33,782 nucleotides of DNA from Ancalomicrobiaceae bacterium (GCA_031291595.1 JARLIU010000312.1:1-33782), one strand, 5' to 3'; shown: positions 15,872 through 26,348, counted from the first letter of the stretch. The notes: a model not told the origin generated them from the sequence alone. Translations and numbers: made by a program.

Positions 15872-18067
15872 GTGAACATTCATTCTATCAAGTTTCGGAT
15901 CGTTTCGCTGTCGGCGCTCTGCGTGATCGCCTCGACCGGAGCGCTGGTCGGGTACAGCGTTTTCTCGGCCAACAGCGCGTCAACGAGCGTCACCCAAAGC
16001 GTTTCCTCCCTACTGGACCGCACCAGCCAGGAGTCTTTGGCGCGCCTTGCGTCGACCGAAGCAGGCATTATCCGCACCGAGGTCGACTCCGCCTTCTACG
16101 CGGCGCGCTCCATGGCACGCAGCTTCGAAGTCATGGCGGAAAAGCGCGAGCAAGTCGGATCGCCAACCGGCATTCGTCGCTCTCAGCTCAACGAGACGCT
16201 GTTGCGCGTGTTGAAGGACAATCCGCGCTTCAACGGCACGTATAGCGCCTGGATGCCGAACGCCATCGACGGCGCCGACAAGGAATTCGTCAGCCGCGCC
16301 GATCTCGGCACGGATACGACCGGCCGGGCTCTGCCCTACTGGACGCGCGACGCCGCCGGCAAGATCGCGTTGCAGCCGTTGGTTGAATACGACAGCCAGG
16401 AACTGCACCCCAACGGCGTCATGAAGGGCGGCTGGTTCATCGGCCCGATGACCACCGGCAAGGAAAGCATCCTGGCGCCGTTGCCCTATATCGTGCAGGG
16501 TAAGGCGGTCTATCTGGCGACGATGTCGGTTCCGATCTCGGTCGACAACAAGTTCATGGGCGTCGCCGGCGCCGACTTTGATCTGGCCTTCGTCCAGACG
16601 CTTGCCGAAAAGGTCGACAAGTCGATCTACGACGGCAAGGGCTCAGTCGTCATCGTCTCGAACGCCGGTCTGGTGGTCGCATCCAGCGCCAATCCGGGCG
16701 CTATCGGCGGCCTGCTGACCAAGGCCGACCCGACGGCCGCCAACGACATCTCCATCATCAAGGCTGGCGAAAGCACGGTTCGGGTGGACGAGGAGCACGA
16801 CACCGTCAAGGTTTTCTCGCCGGTTCCGCTTGGCCGGACAGGGAATGCCTGGTCGGTGATGATCACCGTACCGCGCGCCGTCGTGCTGGCCGAAGCGCAT
16901 GCGCTGGCCAATTCGCTTGGCGAACGCAACCGCGCAGATGTCTTCTGGCAGATCATGACTGCTGTCGCGGTGGCAACCGTCGCCGTGGTCGGTATGGGCC
17001 TCGTGGCCCGCGGCATAGCGACGCCGATCGGTCGCCTGACCGAAACGCTTGGCCGCCTGGCCGACGGGCAGACCGTAGCCAAGATCGACGGTGCCGAACG
17101 CAAGGATGAAATCGGCGACATCTCGCGTGCTGTCGACAAGATCCGGCTGGGTGCCGAGGAAGAAGTGCGCCGCGAGATGGCCGCCGAAGAGGTCAACCGC
17201 CTGCGCCAGGAAGCCGATCGCAAGCAGACGATGCAACGTCTCGCCGATGACTTCGAGCGTGCGATGGGCGACGTGGTGCGCGGTGTCGTCAACTCGTCCG
17301 GTCAATTGCAGAGTGCCGCGACCACCATGGTCTCTGCGACGGGAAAGGTCGCCATCCAGTCGGCTTCGGCAGCAAGCGCCTCCAACGAGGCGGCGGCCAA
17401 TGTGCAGACCGTCGCTTCGGCAGCCGAAGAACTGGCCAGCTCGATTGGCGAGATCAAACGCCAGGCCGACGAATCCGCCAGGATCGCCAATGGTGCGGCT
17501 GCCGACGCGGAAACCACTGCGTCCAAGGTGCGCGCTCTGTCCGAGGCGGCCAACCGCATCGGCAAGGTCATCGACATGATCAACAATATCGCTGGTCAGA
17601 CCAATCTGCTCGCCCTCAATGCCACGATCGAGGCGGCGCGGGCCGGGGATGCCGGCAAGGGCTTCGCTGTGGTGGCGGCAGAGGTCAAGCAGCTGGCCGA
17701 TCAGACGTCGAAGGCGACGTCCGAGATCGCGGCGCAAATCAGCGAAATCCAGAACTCCACGCATGCGTCGGCAACGGCCATCGTCGGCATCACCGAGGTG
17801 ATCGAGCGCATCAACAGGATCGCTGCCTCCATCGCGATCGCGGTCGATCAGCAGGGCGCCGCGACGCATGAGATCGCCCACAGCGTCACTCAGGCTTCGG
17901 CCGGTACCCGGCAGGTAAGCACCAACATCGATGGCATCAACACCGCGGTGGCCGACTCGGGCGCGGCATCCGGGCAGGTTCAATCCGCCGCATCCGAATT
18001 GGCCAAGCAATCCGAGACGCTGCGACAGGTCATGGACGGCTTCCTGAGGACCGTGCGCTCGGCCTGA
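15872..18067 (+). CDS. Methyl-accepting chemotaxis protein with periplasmic dCache sensor
   Basis: The protein has 731 aa from GTG 15872 (start residues [14 protein letters not shown]). The frame is open to TTG 15853-type codons upstream, but the GTG has the ribosome site. Layout: membrane helix 1 (about 8-31); a large periplasmic part (about 40-345) with dCache features such as '[13 protein letters not shown]', '[11 protein letters not shown]', 'YYD'-like 'VEYDSQE' and '[12 protein letters not shown]'; helix 2 (about 357-380); HAMP (about 381-433, '[18 protein letters not shown]'); coiled signalling domain with the hairpin tip '[19 protein letters not shown]' and '[15 protein letters not shown]' (about 573-612). 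It reports ligand binding to CheA/CheW. No CheR/CheB-tethering pentapeptide is seen at the C-terminus ('FLRTVRSA'). No chemotaxis operon lies beside it, so it is an orphan receptor. The ligand is unknown; many dCache domains bind amino acids. Confidence 0.93.
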   Translation: MNIHSIKFRIVSLSALCVIASTGALVGYSVFSANSASTSVTQSVSSLLDRTSQESLARLASTEAGIIRTEVDSAFYAARSMARSFEVMAEKREQVGSPTGIRRSQLNETLLRVLKDNPRFNGTYSAWMPNAIDGADKEFVSRADLGTDTTGRALPYWTRDAAGKIALQPLVEYDSQELHPNGVMKGGWFIGPMTTGKESILAPLPYIVQGKAVYLATMSVPISVDNKFMGVAGADFDLAFVQTLAEKVDKSIYDGKGSVVIVSNAGLVVASSANPGAIGGLLTKADPTAANDISIIKAGESTVRVDEEHDTVKVFSPVPLGRTGNAWSVMITVPRAVVLAEAHALANSLGERNRADVFWQIMTAVAVATVAVVGMGLVARGIATPIGRLTETLGRLADGQTVAKIDGAERKDEIGDISRAVDKIRLGAEEEVRREMAAEEVNRLRQEADRKQTMQRLADDFERAMGDVVRGVVNSSGQLQSAATTMVSATGKVAIQSASAASASNEAAANVQTVASAAEELASSIGEIKRQADESARIANGAAADAETTASKVRALSEAANRIGKVIDMINNIAGQTNLLALNATIEAARAGDAGKGFAVVAAEVKQLADQTSKATSEIAAQISEIQNSTHASATAIVGITEVIERINRIAASIAIAVDQQGAATHEIAHSVTQASAGTRQVSTNIDGINTAVADSGAASGQVQSAASELAKQSETLRQVMDGFLRTVRSA

Positions 18068-18096
18068 TCTGTCCCCGGCCAGCTAAAATTGCTGGC

Positions 18097-18147
18097 GACA
18101 TGCCGCGCTGGACAAACCTCAGCCGTTTTGTCCAGCGCTGGCGTGTC
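18097..18147 (+). terminator. Strong stem-loop after the chemoreceptor gene
   Basis: There is a 20-bp stem (18097-18116 with 18127-18147, one bulged T and one G-T pair) and a 10-nt loop, 30 bp past the stop. A smaller hairpin, gccagc-N7-gctggc (18078-18096), precedes it. There is no T tract, so it may end transcription inefficiently or protect the mRNA 3' end. Confidence 0.6.
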
Positions 18148-18167
18148 GAAGGTCGAGTTCCGGTGCG

Positions 18168-18268
18168 TTACGCGAATCGTACGATCGGCCTGAACTTCCC
18201 CCGCCGGGCTTCCTCACCTTGACCTGTTCCGGCGCCTGGTTCGCCAGCCAGGCGGCGCCATTCGCGAT
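18168..18268 (-). pseudogene. Remnant of a phaC 3' end (degenerate copy of 20440-20560)
   Basis: On the minus strand this segment encodes '[20 protein letters not shown]', matching the C-terminus of the intact PHA synthase 2.3 kb away ([20 protein letters not shown]). At DNA level 34 bases are identical (18217-18250 and 20514-20547), with lower similarity on both sides and a small deletion toward the stop. There is no upstream coding continuation, so only about the last 35 codons remain. It is in direct orientation relative to phaC and sits just downstream of the tetR gene. It could come from a local duplication, from an insertion event that copied the phaC end, or from a decayed second synthase. 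Confidence 0.75.
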
Positions 18269-18296
18269 GCCCCTCTATGCGCAGTCGAGCCTCTCC

Positions 18297-18319
18297 GCCA
18301 ATTCCAGTCAGGAATCGGC
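18297..18319 (-). terminator. Possible terminator hairpin after the tetR gene
   Basis: gccaattcc-agtca-ggaatcggc forms a 9-bp stem with one G-T pair, 9 bp downstream of the tetR stop. No T tract. Confidence 0.35.
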
Positions 18320-18327
18320 GCGATCGA

Positions 18328-18921
18328 TCAGATTTCGCTTTTCAGCCTCGCAAATGCGTCTTCGATGTAGCGACTTAGTGGTTGCAGCCCATCGCTTTCG
18401 AGCCATTTGTCGACCGCGAACCGCAGCGTGCCTGCTGACGCCATTGCGACGAGACGCAGGCTATCGCGGCGCTGGACTTCCGGCCAAAGCTCGCAAAGTG
18501 CATCGAAGACGGGTTGCTCCATCTGAAGATGACCCGGCAGCTTCCGAAGACTCGACGCGTCGCTCGACCGCATCAGGCGCGCAATCGCAACCGTTCGCGG
18601 CGATTCGAAGTGGGCGGACAGTTTGACCAAGGCGGCTGCGACAGCATCGAACGGCGGCAACTTCGGCGCACCCTCGACAATGGCGCGCCGGATAACATCC
18701 GCATAGATGTTCATTTGCGCGCCGAAGATTTCATCCTTACTCTTGAAATAATAAAAGAACGTCCGACGAGAAACGCCGGCTGCTGCGGCCAAATCGTCCA
18801 CGGTCGTCGCATCGTAGCCTTTCTGCAGGAACAGCTCGATTCCACGGTCCGCGATGCGTTGAAACGTCTCCCGGCGATTGTGCTCGCGCAGGCTCTCGGT
18901 CCTTTCCGTCGCGCGTCGCAT
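18328..18921 (-). CDS. TetR/AcrR-family transcriptional regulator
   Basis: The protein has 197 aa, normal for the family. The N-terminal DNA-binding domain reads 'IADRGIELFLQKGYDATTVDDLAAAAGVSRRTFFYYFKSKDEIF' (about 23-66), with the canonical HTH at about 39-60. The all-helical C-terminal domain, expected to bind a small ligand and form dimers, has no recognisable ligand signature. The ATG at 18921 has GGAGGGAAGGGC directly upstream, a strong ribosome site. It is divergent from a DUF3313-type lipoprotein, with an 11-bp-arm palindrome between them, so it most likely represses that gene and perhaps itself. In related bacteria such TetR proteins control efflux or envelope genes; here no pump gene is present. 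Confidence 0.92.
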   Translation of the reverse strand: MRRATERTESLREHNRRETFQRIADRGIELFLQKGYDATTVDDLAAAAGVSRRTFFYYFKSKDEIFGAQMNIYADVIRRAIVEGAPKLPPFDAVAAALVKLSAHFESPRTVAIARLMRSSDASSLRKLPGHLQMEQPVFDALCELWPEVQRRDSLRLVAMASAGTLRFAVDKWLESDGLQPLSRYIEDAFARLKSEI

Positions 18922-19103
18922 GCCCTTCCCTCCAGCCTCCCGACCGGGCCCAGTTCAAGTCGGCCGTTTGCGGGCCTCATCGATTCCGCAAAAGCGTCCC
19001 GCCTCGGCGCTTCCCCTTGAACAAGCGGTCGGACTGGCGCCGGACGCCGCTGTGCGCGTCCGCCGCCGAACGCACCACAAATCTGCCCCAATTACAACAT
19101 GAC

Positions 19104-19128
19104 ACTGAGTGCAATGTTTGCACTCAGT
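19104..19128. promoter_or_regulatory. Perfect palindrome, probable TetR operator
   Basis: actgagtgcaa-tgt-ttgcactcagt has two perfect 11-bp arms and a 3-nt centre, the size of a TetR-type dimer site. It lies 31 bp before the lipoprotein ATG at 19160 and 182 bp before the tetR start, in the only divergent promoter region of the pair. The gtgcaatg motif is repeated again at 19127-19134. Confidence 0.7.
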
Positions 19129-19159
19129 GCAATGCGATTCAGAAAGGTTCCGCGTCACG

Positions 19160-20065
19160 ATGACATGCCACAGCCAAACTGCTTGCCCGTTGGTGCGATC
19201 AAATCGCTCTCGGCGCCCGCTCGCCCCCTTCCAAGAGCGGTCTGCGGGTAGAGCTATCCTTGTGCTATCATTCGTGCTTTCTGGATGCGCAGGTTCGCCG
19301 CTGGAAACAGCTGGGTCGCTTAAGTCCTATGACGCTCTCAAACAGTCAGACGGCTTGCTGACGCGTTCGAAGGTCCATATCGTGAAGGATGACGTCCTGC
19401 GGGCAAAGACCGTCCGCATCATCCCAACGACGTTTTCCGAACCGGCATCGCACATTTCTTTCACCCAGACACAGCGACAGCTCGTCGCAAACGCAGTCGA
19501 CCGGACGTTGTGCGCGGGATTGAGCGAGCGCTTCGATCTCGTCGGCGAAGGCGCTCCCGCGGATCTGACCATCCGGGCCGTCATCACACATGCTGCACCG
19601 ACCAATACCGTGGCCGTGGGGGTGTCAAAAGGCGCAACCATTGCCAAGACCATCCTTCTCCCGGGCGTCCCTGTGCCGATTCCGCGAATTCCTATCGGGC
19701 TCGGCAGCCTGTCGCTCGAAGCCGAGGCGCGCGACTCGCTGGACCGTCAGGAGGCCGCGATGGTTTGGGCGCGTGGCGCGAACGCATTCCTGGACTCTGG
19801 CCGAGTCGCAGAGGACGGCGACGCCTACGCGCTGGCGGCGGCGTTCGGTGACGATTTCAGCAAGCTGTTGGTGACCGCCGAGACGCCGTTCGGCAAATTT
19901 CCCTCGCTACCGTCCTACAATCAGATGCGGACCATGTTCGGAGGAGAGCCGAAGTCCGAAATCTGCAAGGCGTTCGGAAAGTCACCGGGATTGGTGGGCC
20001 TGCTCGGCGGCGGCATCGGCGTCCCGCCAGATTGGACGGACAAGGGCGCGACGGCCACTCCTTAG
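19160..20065 (+). CDS. DUF3313-like lipoprotein
   Basis: About 301 aa from ATG 19160. The lipoprotein signal has an unusually long basic n-region, a hydrophobic stretch 'AILVLSFVL' and the lipobox 'LSGC' with Cys at about 43. A later GTG (near 19193) would give a more usual signal length, so the exact start is uncertain. The mature part contains 'LKSYDALKQSDGLLTRSKVHI...VLRAKTVRIIPT', which resembles DUF3313 lipoproteins of unknown function, then 'ADLTIRAVITHAAPTN', 'PRIPIGLGSLSLEAEARDS' and a C-terminal Gly-rich 'GLVGLLGGGIGVPP'. Predicted to be anchored in the outer or inner membrane facing the periplasm. Codon use and GC look lower than in neighbouring genes, suggesting acquisition. Its last codon touches the left end of the repeat element at 20064. 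It is likely under TetR control. Confidence 0.75.
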   Translation: MTCHSQTACPLVRSNRSRRPLAPFQERSAGRAILVLSFVLSGCAGSPLETAGSLKSYDALKQSDGLLTRSKVHIVKDDVLRAKTVRIIPTTFSEPASHISFTQTQRQLVANAVDRTLCAGLSERFDLVGEGAPADLTIRAVITHAAPTNTVAVGVSKGATIAKTILLPGVPVPIPRIPIGLGSLSLEAEARDSLDRQEAAMVWARGANAFLDSGRVAEDGDAYALAAAFGDDFSKLLVTAETPFGKFPSLPSYNQMRTMFGGEPKSEICKAFGKSPGLVGLLGGGIGVPPDWTDKGATATP

Positions 20066-20306
20066 AGAACAGGCTGTCGAAAAACTCGGAACAGGCCGCA
20101 AATTCGGTGTCATTCCCGGCCGAGGGCCGACCGGCCCGAGGGGGTGAGCCTTGCGAACACCCGAGCCATCGCGAGGGCCGGTGGGACTCCAGGAAATTTT
20201 ATTGGAACAGATCGTTATCTGGATCCCCTTGCCTCGATTTGCGGTCCGCAAATCTCGCCGGGATGACATCCGAACCTTTGGGACCACTTTTTCAGCAGCC
20301 TGCTCT
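20064..20306. mobile_element. MITE-like non-coding element with imperfect terminal inverted repeats
   Basis: The 243-bp element starts agag(aa)caggctgtcgaaaaac and, read from the other end, agagcaggctgctgaaaaag, giving about 20-bp imperfect terminal inverted repeats. Inside are a second inverted pair, gtcattcccgg (20109-20119) with ccgggatgac (20258-20267), and a perfect palindrome, gatttgcgg-t-ccgcaaatc (20236-20254). There is no coding capacity. No clear target duplication is visible. It lies between the DUF3313-type lipoprotein and phaC 3' ends. Confidence 0.6.
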
Positions 20307-20439
20307 ACGGAGAACTCGCCACGCGCGGAAAGCGACGCGCCGTCAATGCGCGACGTCGTTCCCACTCTTTTGTATGCGGCCGCTCTTGTTCGACGGATTA
20401 TAGTCGATGGTGAAACATCCTGTCCTGCCCACTTGTCGC

Positions 20440-22566
20440 TTACGACTTCGCCTTGACGTAACTCCCCGGCGCGTCCTCGATCGGCTTGAACTTTCCCCCG
20501 CCGGGCATGCGCGCCTTGACCTGTTCCGGCGCCTGGTTCGCCAGCCACGCAGCCCAATGCGGCCACCACGAGCCGGGGGTTTCGGTCGCACGCGCGATCC
20601 AGTCCTCGAACGCGCCCGCCGGCTCGGGCCCGGCCCAATACTGGTACTTCGGTTTTTTGACCGGATTGATCACGCCGGCGATATGGCCGGACCCGGCCAT
20701 CACATAGGTGACCGGCCCGCCGAAGGAGCGACAGCCCAAAAACACCGAGCGCGCCGGGGCGATATGGTCCTCGCGGGCGGCGAGATTGTAGATCGGAACG
20801 GTGACGCGTCCGAGGTCGAGCCTGACGCCGCCGACCTCCATGCAACCCCGCGTGAGCCGGTTTTCCAGGTAGCAATTGCGCAGGTAGAAGGAATGGTTAG
20901 CCGCCGGCATGCGGGTCGAATCGGAATTCCAATAGAGCAGATCGAACGGGAAGGGTTCCTGCCCCTTCATGTAGTTGTTGACGAAATACGGCCAGATCAG
21001 ATCGTTCGAGCGAAGCATGTTGAAGGAAGAAGCCATCTTCTTGCCTTCGAGATAGCCGCGTTCGGCCATGCGCTGTTCGAGCAGCTTGACTTGCTCTTCG
21101 TCGACGAACACCTTCAGGTCGCCAGCATAGGTGAAATCGACCTGCGTCGTGAACAAGGTCGCCGACTTGATGCGATCGTCGCCCTTGGCCGCGCACCAGG
21201 CGAGCGTCACGGCGAGCAGCGTGCCGCCGACGCAATAGCCGATGGTGTCGACGTCGGCGCAGCCCGTCGCCCCTTCGACGACGTCGAGCGCGGCAAGGAT
21301 GCCCTCCTGCATGTAGTGCTCGAAGGATTTGGTCGCTTGGGTGCGATCCGGATTGACCCAGGAGACGACGAACACGGTGCGCCCCTCGCCGACCGCCCAT
21401 TTGATGAAGCTTTTTTCCGGATTGAGGTCGAGGATGTAGAACTTGTTGATCCAGGGCGGCACGATCAGCAGCGGACGCTTGTAGACCGTCTCGGTCGTCG
21501 GCTCGTATTGGATCACCTGGCAGACGTCGTTCTGGAAGATGACCTTGCCCGGCGTGGTGGCAAGATTGTCGCCGACCGCGAATTTGCCCGGATTGGACTG
21601 GCGGATCTTCAAGTCGCCGCCGCCAGCCTCAATGTCTTCCGCCAGCATGCGGATGCCGCGCACCAGGTTCTCGCCGTTCGAGGCGAAGGTCTCACGCAGC
21701 AGTTCCGGGTTGGTCAGGAGGAAATTCGACGGGGCGATCGCATTGGCGATCTGCTTGACGTAGAACTCGGCCTTGTGGCGGGTATGGGGATCGAGGGTGA
21801 CGGCCTCTCCGACCATCCTGTCGGCCCAGCACGACGTGACGAGATACATCTGCTTGACGAAGTCGAAGAACTGATTTTCGCTCCAGTCGACATCCTGGAA
21901 GCGCTTGTCGCGCGGATCGGGCCGCATCGCCGGCTCGACATCCTCGCCGGCCATGCGCTTCAAGGTCCGGGTCCATACGTCCATATAGGCCGACCACAGC
22001 GACGTCTGCGCCTCGATGGCGCGGGCCGGGTCGGCGAGCCAGTATTCGCCGACATGCGCCAGGGTTTTGAACACGGTCGCCAGTTCATCGGCGAGTTCGT
22101 TGCGGTTCTCGCCCGATTCCCGCGGGCGCAGGTAGGCGGCGGCCGCCTTGCCGGCGCCTTCGACGACCCGGGCGAGATTCTGCGCGAACGCCTCGGGGTT
22201 CTGCACGATATAGCGCAGGAACGGACTGTCGTCGGCTCGCGGCGGTTCGCCGCCCGCCGGCCGGCCGTTGGGGCGCTCGCCGGACGCGTGCTGACCGGAT
22301 GGCGGAGTATCGGCCGGCCGGCGATCGGCCGGCTGGGACTCGACGGGTTGGGGATCGGGTGCGGACTTGCCGGACGGCGGCGGGCCGGACATGGCCGCCG
22401 CGATCGCCGCCGCGGCAGCCTGTGCCGATGGCGCCGGCTCGGATTGCGCCAGTTCGAGCGCGGCCAATTCGGGGGGGGCCTTGGTGCCGCGCTTGCGGCC
22501 GGGCGCCCTGACGCGGGTCCTCATTCCATCTTTGACCGTCACTCCGCCTCCGGCTTTGTCGCGCAT
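20440..22566 (-). CDS. phaC: Class I poly(3-hydroxyalkanoate) synthase PhaC
   Basis: The protein has 708 aa; typical class I synthases are near 600 aa. It polymerises (R)-3-hydroxyacyl-CoA into storage PHA on granule surfaces. The alpha/beta-hydrolase core carries the lipase-like box 'GYCVGG' with nucleophile Cys445, the Asp in 'AAREDHIAP' (Asp600) and the His in '[11 protein letters not shown]' (His628). The family's N-terminal region ('[20 protein letters not shown]', '[12 protein letters not shown]') is intact, as is the end '[10 protein letters not shown]'. About 110 extra N-terminal residues are Pro/Ala/Arg-rich and look disordered. The ATG at 22566 has GGAGG about 9 nt upstream, but internal Met15 or Met59 could be used. 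No phaA/phaB/phaR are adjacent. A broken copy of its 3' end is at 18168. Confidence 0.96.
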   Translation of the reverse strand: MRDKAGGGVTVKDGMRTRVRAPGRKRGTKAPPELAALELAQSEPAPSAQAAAAAIAAAMSGPPPSGKSAPDPQPVESQPADRRPADTPPSGQHASGERPNGRPAGGEPPRADDSPFLRYIVQNPEAFAQNLARVVEGAGKAAAAYLRPRESGENRNELADELATVFKTLAHVGEYWLADPARAIEAQTSLWSAYMDVWTRTLKRMAGEDVEPAMRPDPRDKRFQDVDWSENQFFDFVKQMYLVTSCWADRMVGEAVTLDPHTRHKAEFYVKQIANAIAPSNFLLTNPELLRETFASNGENLVRGIRMLAEDIEAGGGDLKIRQSNPGKFAVGDNLATTPGKVIFQNDVCQVIQYEPTTETVYKRPLLIVPPWINKFYILDLNPEKSFIKWAVGEGRTVFVVSWVNPDRTQATKSFEHYMQEGILAALDVVEGATGCADVDTIGYCVGGTLLAVTLAWCAAKGDDRIKSATLFTTQVDFTYAGDLKVFVDEEQVKLLEQRMAERGYLEGKKMASSFNMLRSNDLIWPYFVNNYMKGQEPFPFDLLYWNSDSTRMPAANHSFYLRNCYLENRLTRGCMEVGGVRLDLGRVTVPIYNLAAREDHIAPARSVFLGCRSFGGPVTYVMAGSGHIAGVINPVKKPKYQYWAGPEPAGAFEDWIARATETPGSWWPHWAAWLANQAPEQVKARMPGGGKFKPIEDAPGSYVKAKS

Positions 22567-22972
22567 CGACCGACGCCTCCCCGCTCACGGACCCTATGTA
22601 TGTTGCGCCGGGTCGCCGACGAACCCTGCACGTCGCCACCTTTCAGCTTACCAACCGGCGTGTGGCCGGCCGGCCACGTTCGGCGAGGCTTTCCCCGTCG
22701 TGTGGCGTCCCCGCGTGACAGAGGCACGACGAGGCGTATGATGGCCTACAACTTCGCCTGCCGATAACGGCCGGTCGGCTGCCGCTCCGGCCGGACCGCG
22801 ACAGGTCGCCTTGGCCGGACGCGGTGCGGTCCGAGGGAGCTGATGACGGCTTCCTGTTAACGACTGTGCTATAAGCTCGTCCGAGCATGGCGACTTGCAA
22901 CCGTGGGAAGCTTGGCAGGTCGCGCGGCATCGGGCAATTCGCAATTCTGGTTGGTGGCTGCAGCTGAACTCC
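22567..22972. other. Divergent promoter region of phaC and a small lipoprotein gene
   Basis: 406 bp with no gene. TATAAG at 22870-22875 could be a -10 box for the lipoprotein gene, but no matching -35 at the right distance was found. No convincing operator or riboswitch-like structure. Confidence 0.45.
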
Positions 22973-23299
22973 ATGACGGCTCATTGTATCGAGTTCTGGC
23001 GCGTCTTTCTCATCCGCGGCCTGGCGGGACTGGGGATGGCGGCGCTTGCCGCCTGTTCGGGCGGGATTGCCGAGACCGACGGCATCCCGCGCGCCGCGGC
23101 CCCGGCGGCCGATCTCGATACCGCAAAGCCGCCGCCACAGACGGTGACGCAGACGCCGTTGCTGCCGCCGGTGCCGTCAAGCACGACGGTCGATGCGAGC
23201 CCACAATACGTGCCGCCGCCGGTCGAGCATCTCTATACCGAAGACGAGCAGGCGAAGATCGAGGCGGAACTCGCGGCAGCCGCGAAGGCGCAGAAGTAG
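22973..23299 (+). CDS. Small proline-rich lipoprotein, function unknown
   Basis: 108 aa from ATG 22973. The frame opens earlier, but only this start places a normal signal: charged 'EFWRVFLIR', hydrophobic 'GLAGLGMAALAAC', lipobox LAAC with Cys28. The mature chain is Pro/Ala/Thr-rich and likely extended, ending in 'YTEDEQAKIEAELAAAAKAQK', a charged helical tail. I recall similar small lipoproteins with a 'YTE.EQ..IEAEL' tail in other Rhizobiales; no function is known to me. It is upstream of alaC with 272 bp between, so it may be a separate transcript. The ribosome site is weak. Confidence 0.65.
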   Translation: MTAHCIEFWRVFLIRGLAGLGMAALAACSGGIAETDGIPRAAAPAADLDTAKPPPQTVTQTPLLPPVPSSTTVDASPQYVPPPVEHLYTEDEQAKIEAELAAAAKAQK

Positions 23300-23571
23300 T
23301 CGGCCTGCGCCGCGCCCTATCCGCACCCTCCTTGCGGAGATCCATGCCGGCCAAGCGCTGCCGACGGGCGGCACGATTGCCTGCAAGACCTTCGCTCGAC
23401 GAATTAGCCGGTGCCAGCAGCAGCGACTCCTGCTAGGAAGGGTTCCCCTCCTCGTCGGCATCCATGAATCCGCCGGGATCGAGGCCCATCAGAAGGAAGC
23501 TTGCCGACACGGTCAGGCAATTCGGGCCCGCGGCGGAAAACCGCGGCAGCATGTTCAGAAGGACGACCCCA

Positions 23572-24789
23572 ATGGATGAATTCCACAAGATCCGGCGCCT
23601 GCCGCCGTATGTATTCGAAGAGGTCAACCGTCTGAAAGCCCGAGCTCGCGCCGCAGGTGCCGACATCATCGATCTCGGCATGGGCAATCCAGATCTGCCC
23701 ACCCCGCGCTTCATCGAGGAAAAGCTGATCGAGACGATCGGCAAGCCGCGCACCAACCGCTATTCGGCGTCGAAGGGCATCGCCGGGCTGCGCCGCGCCC
23801 AGGCCGGCTATTACGACCGCCGCTTCGCGGTGAAGCTCGATCCCGACACCCAGGTGGTGGCGACCCTCGGGTCGAAGGAGGGTTTCGTCAACATGGCGCA
23901 GGCGATCACCGCACCCGGTGACGTGATCCTGACGCCGAATCCGTCCTATCCGATCCATGCCTTCGGCTTCCTGATGGTCGGGGGCGTGATCAGGTCGGTT
24001 CCGTGCGAACCGGGGCCGGAGTTCTTCCACGCGCTCGAGCGCGCGGTGATGCACTCGATCCCGAAGCCGCTCGCCGTCATCCTGTGCTATCCGTCGAACC
24101 CGACCGCGGTGACGGCGGATCTCGATTTCTACAAGGACTGCGTCGCGTTCGCCAAGAAACACGACCTGTTTCTTCTCTCCGACCTCGCCTATTCGGAGAT
24201 CTATTTCGACGACAACCCGCCCCCCTCGGTGCTGCAGGTGCCGGGCGCCTTCGACGTCGCCGTCGAATTCACCTCGATGTCGAAGTCGTTCTCGATGCCG
24301 GGTTGGCGCATCGGCTTCGCCGTAGGCAATGAACGCCTCATCGCGGCGCTGGCCCGGGTGAAATCCTACCTCGATTACGGTGCCTATACGCCGATCCAGG
24401 TGGCCGCGGCGGCGGCGCTCAATTCCGGCGAGGCCGCCATCGTCGAAATCCGCGAGACCTACAAGAAGCGCCGCGACGTGATGGTCGAAAGCTTTGCCAA
24501 GGCCGGCTGGGATATCCCGTCGCCCAGGGCCTCGATGTTCGCCTGGGTGCCGATCCCGGAGGAGTTCCGCGCACTCGGCAGCGTCGAATTTTCCAAGCTG
24601 CTGATCGAGAAAGCCGACATCGCGGTGGCTCCGGGCCTCGGCTTCGGCGAGCACGGCGACGACTATGTGCGCATCGCCCTCGTCGAGAACGAGCAGCGCA
24701 TCCGCCAGGCGGCCCGCAACGTCCGCCGGTTCTTCGAGAGCGCCGACAAGACGTTGCACAACGTCATCCCGCTGACCGCCCGGCGGTAG
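23572..24789 (+). CDS. alaC: PLP-dependent aminotransferase, AlaC type
   Basis: 405 aa from ATG 23572, with GAAGGA at about 8 nt; an upstream ATG at 23551 has no good ribosome site. The protein is colinear with E. coli AlaC: 'IRRLPPYVFEEVNRLKARAR' (8-26), 'IIDLGMGNPDLPTP' (32-45), 'GSKEGF' (100-105), 'PNPSYPIHAFG' (122-132), 'YPSNPTA' (173-179), and the cofactor lysine in 'SMSKSFSMPGWRIGF' (Lys238). AlaC transfers amino groups between glutamate and pyruvate; annotations of near relatives as LL-diaminopimelate aminotransferase are common, so the exact keto acid is uncertain. It is first in the alaC-hom-glpX order seen in Rhizobiales. A strong hairpin follows it and hom has its own promoter, so the two are probably not one transcript. 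Confidence 0.9.
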   Translation: MDEFHKIRRLPPYVFEEVNRLKARARAAGADIIDLGMGNPDLPTPRFIEEKLIETIGKPRTNRYSASKGIAGLRRAQAGYYDRRFAVKLDPDTQVVATLGSKEGFVNMAQAITAPGDVILTPNPSYPIHAFGFLMVGGVIRSVPCEPGPEFFHALERAVMHSIPKPLAVILCYPSNPTAVTADLDFYKDCVAFAKKHDLFLLSDLAYSEIYFDDNPPPSVLQVPGAFDVAVEFTSMSKSFSMPGWRIGFAVGNERLIAALARVKSYLDYGAYTPIQVAAAAALNSGEAAIVEIRETYKKRRDVMVESFAKAGWDIPSPRASMFAWVPIPEEFRALGSVEFSKLLIEKADIAVAPGLGFGEHGDDYVRIALVENEQRIRQAARNVRRFFESADKTLHNVIPLTARR

Positions 24790-24798
24790 GGTCATCAA

Positions 24799-24829
24799 GC
24801 GAACCGGCCGAATCAAATGGCCGGTTCGC
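24799..24829 (+). terminator. Hairpin terminator after alaC
   Basis: A perfect 11-bp stem, gcgaaccggcc / ggccggttcgc, has a 9-nt loop and starts 10 bp after the stop. The following sequence is gccttcct, so the T tract is poor. Confidence 0.75.
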
Positions 24830-24933
24830 GCCTTCCTGGCGTGGCGTGTCGCGAACGCCCGGCCGGCCGCAGACCGACAGCCGATAATCCCCCGGATTGC
24901 ATCGATCGCCCCGCCATACCGCGACTTGCCGCT

Positions 24934-24961
24934 TTGACTCCGGTAGTTGCCCAGCTATAAC
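24934..24961 (+). promoter_or_regulatory. Sigma-70-type promoter for hom
   Basis: TTGACT (24934-24939), 16-bp spacer, TATAAC (24956-24961). The expected start near 24968 leaves a leader of about 55 nt before the hom ATG. I saw no leader peptide or riboswitch-like fold in it. Confidence 0.65.
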
Positions 24962-25022
24962 TCGGCGCTCTGAACGTCACCTGTCGGTTCCTTCATCGAT
25001 CCGATCGAGCCTTGGTTATCTC

Positions 25023-26348
<1,326 letters not shown>

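Noticed and set aside
20407-22767. A 786-codon plus-strand frame across phaC
   Set aside because: Antisense shadow of phaC; the real gene on the minus strand has an intact Cys-Asp-His triad and a good ribosome site.
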